The notes beneath the pieces are model-generated. The model was not told the DNA's origin, made no database searches, and saw only the letters and a program-made list of their open reading frames with translations. Below are positions 23,481-31,303 of a DNA stretch of 56,043 nt, in pieces. Source of the stretch: an uncultured Oscillospiraceae bacterium (GTDB taxonomy: Bacteria; Bacillota; Clostridia; Oscillospirales; Oscillospiraceae); the NCBI GenBank assembly GCA_947624985.1, contig CANQMO010000018.1, positions 1-56,043 of the forward strand. The letters run 5' to 3'. How positions within the stretch are numbered: position 1 is the stretch's first letter; every line of letters starts with the position of its first letter. The translations under genes were made by a program, and so were the position numbers.

Positions 23481-25346
23481 ATGGCGAGCTTTGAGGATTT
23501 CAGCTTTGAGGACCTGTCCGGCGAGGACGCCCGGTCCGACGGGGAGGCGTGGTCCGGCGGGTATGAGTGGGACGAGACGCCGGAGCGGTCCGCCGCCCCG
23601 GCCCGGCGGCCTGTGAACGGCAGGCGGGACCGCCGCCGGTATGCCCCGGCCCGGCCCAGTGCCTGGGATGTCTGGAAAAAAGTCCTCATCTCCCTGGCGG
23701 CCGTGCTGCTGGTGGGCGTGATCGTGCTGGGCGTGGGATTTACTTATGCCAGCCGGGTGGCGAAGCTGACCACCATCTATCCCAACGTGTCCGTCAACGG
23801 CGTGGCCGTGGGCGGCATGACCGTGAGCGAGGCGGCCAGGGCTCTGGGCGACGACCCGGACCGGTATACGAACGCCGCCGTCACGGTGAACTTCCCCACC
23901 GGCGAGAGCGTGACCGTCACGGCCCAGCAGCTTGGCCTGCGGCCGGACGACGGTACGGAGCTTGCCATGCTGGCTTACAACTACGGACGGGACGGGAGCA
24001 TGCTGTCCAACTGGAAGGCGTTCCAGTCCTGCAAGAGCGAGGCCGTGGATATGGCGGTGGACCGGATCGGCACGGCTATCGACGAGCAGACCATCCAGAG
24101 CATCGTCCAGCCCGTGGCGGCGGCGGTGGACGAAAAGCTGCGGGCCACCGACGTGCAGATCGGCCAGGACCAGATCACCGTTGTGAAAAATTCCGGCACC
24201 ACCCGCGTGGACGTGGCCGCGGTCACGGATATGATACGGGACGCCTTTGAGGCGGAGGATTACGCCGCCATCGACTACGCTCTGCCCGCGCCCGGCACGG
24301 TGGAGGGCAGCGCGGAGCAGGCGACGGATGTGGACGCGCTGCTGCAAAAGGCGTATGATGAGGTATATGTGGAGCCGGCGGACGCCTACTATGACGAGGC
24401 CGCCAACAGCGTGGTGGACAGCGTGCGGGGCGTCCGGTTCGACATGGAACAGGCCAAACAGCTTTGGAACGAGACCGCCGAGGGCGGCACAGTGACCATC
24501 CCGCTGGTGTTCGACGAGCCGGCGGTCACCGCCGATCAGGTGGTGGGGCAGCTTTACGCGGACGTGCTGGCGGAAAAGAGCACCTCTCTTGCCGGTTCCA
24601 CCTCCGCCCGGATCAACAACATCACCCTGGCGGCGGCGGCCATGAACGGCACGGTGCTCCAGCCGGGGGAGGAGTTCAGCTACAACGCCTGTCTGGGCGA
24701 GCGGACTGCGGCCAAGGGCTATCAGGCCGCCGGGGCTTTTTCCGGCGGCGAGCATATCCAGAGTATCGGCGGCGGTATCTGCCAGGGGAGCTCCACGCTG
24801 TACTACTGCGCGCTGAAAGCGAACCTGTCCATCACGGAGCGCTGGTGCCACCAGTTCGTGGTGGGCTATCTGCCCCGGGGCCTGGACGCCACGGTCAGCT
24901 GGGGGTGGCCGGAGTTCAAGTTCGTCAACTCCCGGACCTATCCCATCAAGATCGAGGCGTGGGTGGCCGACGGCTATCTGACCGTGCGTATCCTGGGCAC
25001 GGACGTGGACGGGTCCTATGTAGACCTGACAAACGAGACGTGGGAGGACGCCGAGCACTATTACGCCAATTCCTACCGAAATGTATATGATGCCAACGGC
25101 AACCTCATAAGCTCCACGAAAGAAGCCTACAGCTGCTATGACAAGGAGGAGGTCCTGGCCGCCAGGAAGGCCGCCCAGGAGGCGGCCCAGCAGCAGACCC
25201 AGCAGCAGGCCGCGACGGAGCAGCAGCCCGTTCAGGAACAGACCGGCCAGGCGCCCACGGAGGGCTATGACGCGCCGCCCACCATGGCGGAGGAGCAGTT
25301 TTCCGAGCCGGTGACCGACCCCGCCGCGCCGGAAGTGTTCGGCTGA
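23481..25346 (+). CDS. VanW family membrane-anchored protein with peptidoglycan-binding-like region
   Basis: A 621-residue protein. Residues 1-65 are a cytoplasmic acidic, then Arg/Pro-rich segment; a single transmembrane helix follows (~73-93). Residues ~100-330 contain YoaR/PG-binding-like repeats (VSVNGVAVGGMTVSEA). Residues ~370-500 are the VanW domain (QPGEEFSYNACLG, GGGICQGSSTLYYCALKANL). A Gln-rich tail ends the protein. Cell-envelope function is inferred; biochemistry of VanW is unknown. The ATG at 23481 follows AAGGAGGG and was preferred to an upstream in-frame start. Confidence 0.88.
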   Translation: MASFEDFSFEDLSGEDARSDGEAWSGGYEWDETPERSAAPARRPVNGRRDRRRYAPARPSAWDVWKKVLISLAAVLLVGVIVLGVGFTYASRVAKLTTIYPNVSVNGVAVGGMTVSEAARALGDDPDRYTNAAVTVNFPTGESVTVTAQQLGLRPDDGTELAMLAYNYGRDGSMLSNWKAFQSCKSEAVDMAVDRIGTAIDEQTIQSIVQPVAAAVDEKLRATDVQIGQDQITVVKNSGTTRVDVAAVTDMIRDAFEAEDYAAIDYALPAPGTVEGSAEQATDVDALLQKAYDEVYVEPADAYYDEAANSVVDSVRGVRFDMEQAKQLWNETAEGGTVTIPLVFDEPAVTADQVVGQLYADVLAEKSTSLAGSTSARINNITLAAAAMNGTVLQPGEEFSYNACLGERTAAKGYQAAGAFSGGEHIQSIGGGICQGSSTLYYCALKANLSITERWCHQFVVGYLPRGLDATVSWGWPEFKFVNSRTYPIKIEAWVADGYLTVRILGTDVDGSYVDLTNETWEDAEHYYANSYRNVYDANGNLISSTKEAYSCYDKEEVLAARKAAQEAAQQQTQQQAATEQQPVQEQTGQAPTEGYDAPPTMAEEQFSEPVTDPAAPEVFG

Positions 25347-25369
25347 ATATTTGTACTTTGGAGGCAATC

Positions 25370-27337
25370 ATGAGCAAAGGTACTTTCTATATCACCACCC
25401 CCATCTATTACCCGTCCGATAAGCTGCACATCGGTCACGCCTACTGCACCGTGGCCGCCGACGCCATGGCGCGGTATAAGAGACTGAGCGGCTATGAGGT
25501 GATGTTTCTGACCGGCACCGACGAGCACGGCCAGAAGATCGAGGACAAGGCCCGGGACGCGGGGATCACGCCCCAGCAGTTCGTGGACAGGATCGTGACC
25601 GGTCCGCGGGGCGTGCTGGATCTGTGGAAGCTCATGAACATCTCCAACGACCGCTTCATCCGTACCACGGACGGGTACCATGTGCAGGCCATCCAGCGTA
25701 TCTTCCGCAGGATGTACGACAGCGGGGACATCTACAAGGGCAAGTATGTGGGCAAGTACTGCAAGCCCTGCGAGAGCTTCTGGACCGAGAGCCAGCTGGT
25801 GGACGGCAAGTGCCCCGACTGCGGCCGGCCCGTGGTGGACGCGGAGGAGGAGGCCTATTTCTTCCGGCTGAGCAAGTACGCCGACCGGGTCCGGGACCTT
25901 TTGGAGAACACCGACTTTCTGGAGCCCCGTTCCCGGGTGAACGAGATGGTCAACAACTTCATCAAGCCCGGGCTGGAGGACCTGTGCGTGTCCCGCACCA
26001 GCTTCACCTGGGGCATTCCGGTGGATTTCGACCCGGGCCATGTGGTGTATGTGTGGATCGACGCGCTGTCCAACTACATCACCGCGCTGGGCTTTGAAAA
26101 CGACGAGTACCACGACTATGAAAAGTTCTGGCCCGCGGACGTGCATTTTGTGGGCAAGGAGATCGTCCGCTTCCACGCCGTCATCTGGCCGGCCATGCTC
26201 ATGAGCATGGGCTTGCCCCTGCCCAAAAAGGTCTACGGCCACGGCTGGCTCAACTTCGGCGGGGAGAAGATGTCCAAGAGCCGGGGCAACGTGGTGGACC
26301 CCTATATCCTGGCGGAGAAATTCGGCGTGGACGCCCTGCGGTTTTTCATGCTGCGCACCTTCCCCTTCGGCTCTGACGGCAACTTCTCCAACGAGGCGCT
26401 CATCAGCACCATCAACGTGGACCTGGCCAACGATCTGGGCAACCTGGTCAGCCGGACCACCGCCATGGTGGGCAAGTACTTCGGCGGCGCTCTGCCCGCC
26501 GGGTGCGGCAGGTGGGACGCGCCTACGGACGCGGACAGGGATCTGGAGGCGCTGGCCTCCGGTCTCCGGGACCGGTACGAGGCCGAGATGGAAAAATTCC
26601 AGTTCCAGAACGCCCTGGAGGAGGTATTCCGGGTCATCCAGCGGGCCAACAAGTATATCGACGAGAACGCCCCCTGGGCCCTGGCCAAGGATATGGACGC
26701 GAACGGCCCCCGGCTGGCCCATGTGCTGTATGACCTTCTGGAGACCACCCGTATCTGCGGCGTGCTGCTCACGCCCTTCATGCCGGAGAGCATGGCCAGG
26801 CTCTTCGAGCAGATCGGCGCGGACGGGGCCGTCCGGACCTGGGACAGCACCGACCTGTGGGGTTCCCTGCCCGAGACGGTATCCCCCAAAAAGGGCGATA
26901 ACCTGTTCCCCCGCATCGACATGGAAAAGGAGCTGGCGGAACTGGAAAAGCTCCAGGCCCCGGCGGTCCCGGCGGTCGAGATTGAACCCCTGGCCCAGGA
27001 GCAGGTGGATTTCGACACCTTCTGCAAAAGCGACTTCCGGGCCGTGAAGGTGAAAGACTGCCAGCCGGTGAAAAAGAGCGAGAAGCTACTTTGCTTCACG
27101 CTGGACGACGGCACCGGCGCGGACCGGCAGATCCTCTCCGGCATCGCCAAGTGGTATAAGCCCGAGACCCTGATCGGCAAGACGCTGGTGGCCATCGTGA
27201 ACCTGCCGCCCCGGAAGATGATGGGCCTTGCCTCCAACGGTATGCTCATCTCCGCCGTCCACAAGGAGAAGGGCGGGGAAAAGCTGGACCTGCTCATGGT
27301 GGACGACGCCATCCCGGCGGGCGCGAAGCTCTGCTAA
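25370..27337 (+). CDS. metG: methionyl-tRNA synthetase
   Basis: A 655-residue class I synthetase. HIGH (20-23) and KMSKS (in EKMSKSRGNVVDP) are intact. The zinc knuckle has a CKPCESFW...CPDC arrangement. A C-terminal tRNA-binding EMAPII/Trbp111-like domain (about 545-655; DFDTFCKSDFRAVKVKDC, NLPPRKMMGLASNGM) is fused. GGAGG precedes ATG 25370. No T-box leader is seen; the gene lies 23 bp after the VanW gene. Repeat element R1 begins one base after its stop codon. Confidence 0.95.
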   Translation: MSKGTFYITTPIYYPSDKLHIGHAYCTVAADAMARYKRLSGYEVMFLTGTDEHGQKIEDKARDAGITPQQFVDRIVTGPRGVLDLWKLMNISNDRFIRTTDGYHVQAIQRIFRRMYDSGDIYKGKYVGKYCKPCESFWTESQLVDGKCPDCGRPVVDAEEEAYFFRLSKYADRVRDLLENTDFLEPRSRVNEMVNNFIKPGLEDLCVSRTSFTWGIPVDFDPGHVVYVWIDALSNYITALGFENDEYHDYEKFWPADVHFVGKEIVRFHAVIWPAMLMSMGLPLPKKVYGHGWLNFGGEKMSKSRGNVVDPYILAEKFGVDALRFFMLRTFPFGSDGNFSNEALISTINVDLANDLGNLVSRTTAMVGKYFGGALPAGCGRWDAPTDADRDLEALASGLRDRYEAEMEKFQFQNALEEVFRVIQRANKYIDENAPWALAKDMDANGPRLAHVLYDLLETTRICGVLLTPFMPESMARLFEQIGADGAVRTWDSTDLWGSLPETVSPKKGDNLFPRIDMEKELAELEKLQAPAVPAVEIEPLAQEQVDFDTFCKSDFRAVKVKDCQPVKKSEKLLCFTLDDGTGADRQILSGIAKWYKPETLIGKTLVAIVNLPPRKMMGLASNGMLISAVHKEKGGEKLDLLMVDDAIPAGAKLC

Positions 27338-27338
27338 A

Positions 27339-27602
27339 AGTCGTTTGAATGCAAGCATTCAAACGAGAAAGCTGCGGTCTGCTGCAGCGCACGTCGTCGA
27401 AACTCGCAAGCCAAGTCTCCTTTTGCCGCAAGCGGCAAAACTCGAATGGCTCGCGGTTTCTCCTCTCCCCACAAAGCAGGCTTTGTGGGGGCCCCAGAGG
27501 CGACGCACGTTTGCAGACCGATAAGTATTTTTTCCGAGGCGCATGTCCCCGGAAAAAATGATCCCACTTTATTCGGCTCTGTGGAGCCGAACTCTGCGAG
27601 GC
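27339..27602 (+). repeat. R1 structured repeat, copy A (264 bp, after metG)
   Basis: Conserved start AGTCGTTTGAA and end ACTCTGCGAGGC are shared with copy B. Stems: P1 27342-27352/27355-27365; P2 CGGTCTGC 27375-27382 with GCAGACCG 27513-27520, enclosing a variable region with hairpins TTTTGCCGC/GCGGCAAAA and CCCCACAAAG/CTTTGTGGGG; P3 27528-27536/27550-27558 with loop AGGCGCATGTCCC; P4 CGGCTC/GAGCCG 27574-27589. All four stems also form in copy B with different bases. Confidence 0.88.
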
Positions 27603-27679
27603 TTTTTGCGTACGTTGAAGAGAATAATATAGGATGGCCTCCCATATTCTTTTAGCAAAAGAACATGGGAGGTTGTTTC

Positions 27680-27961
27680 ATGGCCTACGAGGAGAGCAAA
27701 GCAGCGCCCCAGCCCCACCGGCTGACGCTGGATGACCGCCGAAAGCTCTGGGTGACCGGCGTGCAGGAGGTGGAGAGCTTCGACGAGGATGAGGTGGCCG
27801 TGCACACGGTGAAGGGGCTCATGGTCGTGCGCGGCGAGGGGCTGAAGGTGGAGAAGCTGGAAAAAACGTCGGGGGAGCTGACCGTCTCCGGCCTGGTGCA
27901 GAGCATGGAATACAGCGACACGGAAGGCCGGGGCGGGTTCTGGTCCCGGCTTTTGAAGTAA
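27680..27961 (+). CDS. yabP: sporulation protein YabP
   Basis: A 93-residue YabP/YqfC-family protein (LTLDDRRKLWVTGVQEVESFDEDEVAVHT...VKGLMVVRGEGLKVEKLE). It is needed for spore coat/cortex assembly in Bacillus subtilis. ATG 27680 follows GGGAGG with seven bases spacing. The yabP-yabQ-divIC order is the conserved arrangement in spore-formers. The gene overlaps yabQ by one base (TAATG). Confidence 0.92.
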   Translation: MAYEESKAAPQPHRLTLDDRRKLWVTGVQEVESFDEDEVAVHTVKGLMVVRGEGLKVEKLEKTSGELTVSGLVQSMEYSDTEGRGGFWSRLLK

Positions 27962-28647
27962 TGGCGCTGCCGGCGCTGACCCAGCTTTGCCAGAGCGGGT
28001 GGTTCGTTCTGCTGGGGGCCGGACTGGGGCTTTTGTACGACATACTGGGCGGAGCCAGAGACAGGCTGAAGCTGCCCGCCTGGGCCGCCGACGGGATTTT
28101 TGCCTTCGGGGTGATCGCGGCGCTGTTCGTGGGCGGCATGGCGACTTTGGAGGGCCGGCCCCGGCTCTATATGGCGCTGGTCATGCTGTCGGGGCTGGCG
28201 CTGTGGCGCGCCGGCGCGTCCCCGGTGACCCGTCCCGCCCTGGGCAGGCTGTGGGCTATGGGCGCCCGGGGCGCGGCGCGTTTGGCCGCGCCGGTCCGGC
28301 GGGGCGCGGACTTTTTGTGGAAATACGCAAAAAAACTCTTTTCAAATGGGCGGAAAGGGTTTACAATAATAGTTACACATTGGAAACAAACCCTCCGTGA
28401 CCGGAAAGGAGAGAGACGCCGTGAAACTTCGCCGGGCCCATTGGCTGACACTGATCGTGGTGGTCGGGCTGATCGCGTACGCCTGTATCGCCCTGATGAA
28501 TATGCGGACAAAAGTATCGGAGGCCAACGAGACGGAGGCCGACCTGCGCAAGCAGGTGGAGCAGATACAGGAGACGAACGCCGCCCTGCGGTACGCCATC
28601 GACCATCGCTACGACGACAAGACCATCGAGGACATCGCCCGGGATAA
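27961..28647 (+). CDS. yabQ: spore cortex biosynthesis protein YabQ
   Basis: A predicted 228-residue protein. Residues 1-90 carry three or four transmembrane helices with the YabQ signature (GAGLGLLYDILGGARDRL). The frame has no stop until 28647, so it runs 227 bp into divIC and gains an Arg-rich, non-homologous C-terminus after about residue 145. YabQ proteins usually end around residues 120-170. Either the long overlap is genuine or a base has been lost or gained near 28370-28400. Confidence 0.82.
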   Translation: MALPALTQLCQSGWFVLLGAGLGLLYDILGGARDRLKLPAWAADGIFAFGVIAALFVGGMATLEGRPRLYMALVMLSGLALWRAGASPVTRPALGRLWAMGARGAARLAAPVRRGADFLWKYAKKLFSNGRKGFTIIVTHWKQTLRDRKGERRRETSPGPLADTDRGGRADRVRLYRPDEYADKSIGGQRDGGRPAQAGGADTGDERRPAVRHRPSLRRQDHRGHRPG

Positions 28648-28699
28648 GCTGGGGCTGGTCATGCCGGACGAGAAGATATTCTACGACAGCGGCCAGTAG
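28421..28699 (+). CDS. divIC: DivIC/FtsB-like septum formation initiator
   Basis: A 92-residue bitopic protein: a short basic cytoplasmic N-terminus, one transmembrane helix (~8-27) and a coiled coil (EANETEADLRKQVEQIQETN) ending in DIARDKLGLVMPDEKIFYD, typical of the DivIC/FtsL family. It stabilises the FtsQ/DivIB-FtsL divisome subcomplex. GTG 28421 is preferred since AAAGGAG lies 9-11 bases upstream. Its TAG stop provides the first two bases (AG) of repeat R1 copy B. Confidence 0.88.
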   Translation: MKLRRAHWLTLIVVVGLIAYACIALMNMRTKVSEANETEADLRKQVEQIQETNAALRYAIDHRYDDKTIEDIARDKLGLVMPDEKIFYDSGQ

Positions 28700-28880
28700 T
28701 CGTTTGAAAGGCGAAGCCTTTCAAACGAGAAAGCTGCAGCCCGCCGCAGCGCAAAGCGCCCCCGCCGAATGGCGGGGGCGTTCACGTTTGCGGGCTGAGA
28801 GGTATGATCTCCGAGGCACATGTCCCCGGAGATCATGAATCTTATTTTATTTGCGCCTGCTGGCGCAAACTCTGCGAGGC
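28698..28880 (+). repeat. R1 structured repeat, copy B (183 bp, after divIC)
   Basis: Same architecture as copy A. P1 28701-28712/28716-28727 with a GAA loop; P2 CAGCCCGC 28737-28744 with GCGGGCTG 28790-28797; inner hairpin GCCCCCGCC/GGCGGGGGC; P3 TGATCTCCG/CGGAGATCA 28805-28835 with loop AGGCACATGTCCC; P4 TTGCGCC/GGCGCAA 28851-28868; end ACTCTGCGAGGC. The central region is about 80 bp shorter than in copy A. It lies between divIC and the converging CBS gene. Confidence 0.88.
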
Positions 28881-28886
28881 TGGGGT

Positions 28887-29315
28887 TCAGCCCCGGCGGA
28901 TATTGGCGGAGATGTCGGTGAGCGCGGCGGCGGCCTCCATGGAAAAGCCCTCCCGCCGGGCCATATCCGCCAACGAGACCATGCCCACCAGCCGCCCGCC
29001 GTCCGTCACCGGCAGGCGGCGTATCTGCTCCTTGCCCATGGCGGCCGCCGCTCGGGCCGCGTCGTCGGAGGGCTTGCAGGTCAGTATGCCCCGGGTCATG
29101 ATCTCCCGGAGCATGGTGTCCGCCGGGTCGTAGTCCATGGCGATACACCGGGTCACGATGTCCCGGTCCGTCACCAGCCCCCGCAGGCGGCCCTCGTCGT
29201 CGCATACCGGGATGGCCCCCAGGTTGTGACGCTTCATGAGCCGCGCCGCCGCCGTCACCGGCTCTTTCTGATTGGCGCAGATCACCCGGCCCGTCATGAT
29301 ATCTGCTACTTTCAT
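28887..29315 (-). CDS. CBS domain-containing protein
   Basis: A 142-residue protein made of two CBS motifs (residues ~1-60 and ~72-135): KVADIMTGRVICANQ...LGAIPVCDDEGRLRGLVTDRDIV and EIMTRGILTCKPSD...IRRLPVTDGGRLVGMVSLADMAR. Stand-alone CBS pairs bind adenine nucleotides and sense energy state; the partner is unknown. GGGGGC lies upstream of the ATG. Monocistronic. Confidence 0.9.
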   Translation of the reverse strand: MKVADIMTGRVICANQKEPVTAAARLMKRHNLGAIPVCDDEGRLRGLVTDRDIVTRCIAMDYDPADTMLREIMTRGILTCKPSDDAARAAAAMGKEQIRRLPVTDGGRLVGMVSLADMARREGFSMEAAAALTDISANIRRG

Positions 29316-29410
29316 TTTCTGCCCCCTTGGTGTATAATGAGCGTGCGGACTGGTAAGCCGCAGCTATGTAACGGGGCGTGCCAGTATAGTTTGCCCGGGC
29401 CGGGCGGTTT

Positions 29411-30589
29411 TTATGCGCCGACGCGCGCCGCCAGCGCGGGACCCACCGCGTCCGCGAACAGTTCCGCCGCGTCGATGGCCTCCTGGAGGGTGTTGCCGGC
29501 GGCGCCGATCTCCATCAGCACGCTGCCGGAGGTCAACTGCTGGTTGTAGCGGTACGAACACAGCAGCGTGGGGCGCATCAGGTGGGGATATTTCTCCTCC
29601 ACCAGCCCCTGTAGGCTCATGGCCAGAGCCAGATTGTCCCGCCAATAGGGGTGGGAGAGGTTCTCGTCGGTGCCGATGACGAACATGATCTGGGCCGCGT
29701 CCGCCTCGTCGGACACGGGGCGCCACATGAGCTCGTCGTCGCCCAGAGCGTCCCGGTGCAGGTCGATGACCATGGCGATACCGGGATTCGCCTCCAGGTG
29801 CTCCCGTATGGCCTGCTCGCAGCGGGTGTAGGAGCCGTTGTAGCTGGGCCAGTCATACAGCCCCGTGTCCAGCAGTACGTTCAGGCCGTACGCGCCCAGC
29901 GCGTCCGCCAGCGCCTGCCCCACCCGCACGATGGTGTGGTCCGTGTCGGTGGTGCGGTAGTCCGCGGTGGCTTCGTACTGGTCGGCGCCGTCCGGGGTGA
30001 AGGCCTCCGTGCCGTGGGTATGTATGATGAGGATCTGATAGCCCTCCGCCGGCAGCGATATGTCCAGGTCCTGTCCCAGCAGAGCGGCCCCGTCCACGTC
30101 ATAGTCCGTGTCGTTGTCCAGCGGGTCCGACCAGGTGATGGTGGTGGAGACCACCCGCGCCTCCGGCTCCCAGAGATGGGCCTGGGTGTCCTCCGCGTCC
30201 TCCTGTGGCGTGGGGGCGGCGGTGGGCGAGGGAGACGGAGTGGGCCGGACCGTGGGCGTGACCGGCGGCGCCGTGAGCGAGGGCGCCATGTCCGCCGGAA
30301 CGCCGGTGGAGGCCGGCCTGGCGGTGGGACGTACCGCGGCGCCGGCCGTGGGCCGGACCGTGGCGGATGGCCGGGCAGAGGCCGTGGACGCAGGCGTGGC
30401 CGTGGGCGAGACCGTGGGCGTGGGCGAAGGCGAAGCCTCGGCGCTGTCCGCCATGACGGCGCGGGCCTCCGGCTCCGGTGTGCCGCCTGTCCGCTCCGCC
30501 GGGCCGGTCACCGGTATGGCGCCGGACAGTATGCCGAGAAAGACAAAGCAGACCAGCAGCAGCCCGACGGAGACGATCTTGAACTTCAT
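29411..30589 (-). CDS. spoIIP: stage II sporulation protein P (SpoIIP)
   Basis: A 392-residue protein with an N-terminal membrane anchor (~5-25), a long Pro/Thr/Ala/Ser-rich linker (~40-130) and the SpoIIP amidase/endopeptidase domain (~145-390). ILIIHTHGTEAF holds the zinc-binding HTHGTE, and VIDLHRDAL the second conserved motif. With SpoIID and SpoIIM it degrades septal peptidoglycan to drive engulfment. AAAGGGGG is the RBS, and a sigma-E-like promoter lies upstream (30632-30660). The linker is longer than in the Bacillus protein. Confidence 0.93.
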   Translation of the reverse strand: MKFKIVSVGLLLVCFVFLGILSGAIPVTGPAERTGGTPEPEARAVMADSAEASPSPTPTVSPTATPASTASARPSATVRPTAGAAVRPTARPASTGVPADMAPSLTAPPVTPTVRPTPSPSPTAAPTPQEDAEDTQAHLWEPEARVVSTTITWSDPLDNDTDYDVDGAALLGQDLDISLPAEGYQILIIHTHGTEAFTPDGADQYEATADYRTTDTDHTIVRVGQALADALGAYGLNVLLDTGLYDWPSYNGSYTRCEQAIREHLEANPGIAMVIDLHRDALGDDELMWRPVSDEADAAQIMFVIGTDENLSHPYWRDNLALAMSLQGLVEEKYPHLMRPTLLCSYRYNQQLTSGSVLMEIGAAGNTLQEAIDAAELFADAVGPALAARVGA

Positions 30590-30631
30590 AGGGGTTCCCC
30601 CTTTCCGGTGTACTTATATATGTATCAATGA

Positions 30632-30660
30632 AGTATATGCGTCATGCCGCATGAATATTC
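30632..30660 (-). promoter_or_regulatory. candidate sigma-E promoter of spoIIP
   Basis: On the minus strand, GAATATT (30660-30654) and CATATACT (30639-30632) give ATA-N16-CATATACT, resembling the sigma-E pattern ATA-N16-18-CATAnAnT. The leader would be about 35-40 bases. spoIIP belongs to the sigma-E regulon in Bacillus. Confidence 0.4.
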
Positions 30661-30708
30661 CTGAAAATGAACATAAACCCAAAAAATGAAAAAGGAGAAA
30701 ACATAAAA

Positions 30709-30951
30709 ATGACAGTGACATATGAACCGAGAGGCGTGTGCTCCCGTCTGATGCGGATCGAGGAAGAGAACGGGATCATCAAAAGTGTGGAGGTGGTGGG
30801 GGGCTGCAACGGAAATCTCCAGGGAATCTCCCGCCTGGTGGAGGGAATGCGGGTGGAAGATGCCATATCCCGCATGGAGGGCATCCACTGCGGCAGCAAG
30901 GGCACATCCTGCCCGGATCAGCTTGCACAGGCGCTGAAACAGTTAACATAA
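30709..30951 (+). CDS. TSCPD domain-containing protein (TIGR03905 type)
   Basis: An 80-residue protein (MTVTYEPRGVCSRLMRIE...VVGGCNGNLQGISRLV...HCGSKGTSCPDQLAQAL). The TSCPD domain is otherwise found at the C-terminus of adenosylcobalamin-dependent ribonucleotide reductase; four conserved Cys suggest metal binding. ATG 30709 has AAGGAG upstream; an earlier in-frame ATG (30667) would add 14 unrelated residues. Function is unknown. Confidence 0.85.
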   Translation: MTVTYEPRGVCSRLMRIEEENGIIKSVEVVGGCNGNLQGISRLVEGMRVEDAISRMEGIHCGSKGTSCPDQLAQALKQLT

Positions 30952-31303
30952 TACGAAAGAAAAATTGCATTTTTGTCAACATAATACCGGTGGGAGCCGA
31001 GGGCCCAGGGACATTTTTTTGGAAATTTCTGTCGAAATTTTGGTCGCGTTCCATATTTTTCCAATCGCCTCACCACAAGATATTGCTGAATTTTTGGCAT
31101 TTTAGCGGAAAATAGGCACAAGAAGTTGTACATTTGTTACAATTTCCAATTTGCGGTGCCGTCTTTTTTGCATAATGCCGATTGTTTTGACTGTTTTCTT
31201 TCCTATATAATGTAAGTAACCAAAAATGAATGCTGGCACAGAATTGCTTGCATTTTGGTAACAAGAACTTGCAATTTGGTATCTGTGGAAGGAGGCAGTC
31301 CCC
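30952..31303. other. gene-free AT-rich leader region upstream of the SleB-like gene
   Basis: No gene was seen. It contains the promoter at 31182-31211 and, between start point and RBS, two 14-bp direct repeats CTTGCATTTTGGTA (31247-31260) and CTTGCAATTTGGTA (31268-31281) spaced exactly 21 bp apart. Confidence 0.5.
31182..31211 (+). promoter_or_regulatory. candidate promoter of the SleB-like gene
   Basis: TTGTTT (31182-31187), 18 bp, TATAAT (31206-31211), giving a leader of about 85 bases. Confidence 0.45.

Noticed and set aside
27339-27602. R1 as a T-box, riboswitch or group II intron
   Set aside because: It lies after genes, not in leaders (copy B faces a converging gene); no T-box sequence, intron domain V/VI or reverse transcriptase is present.
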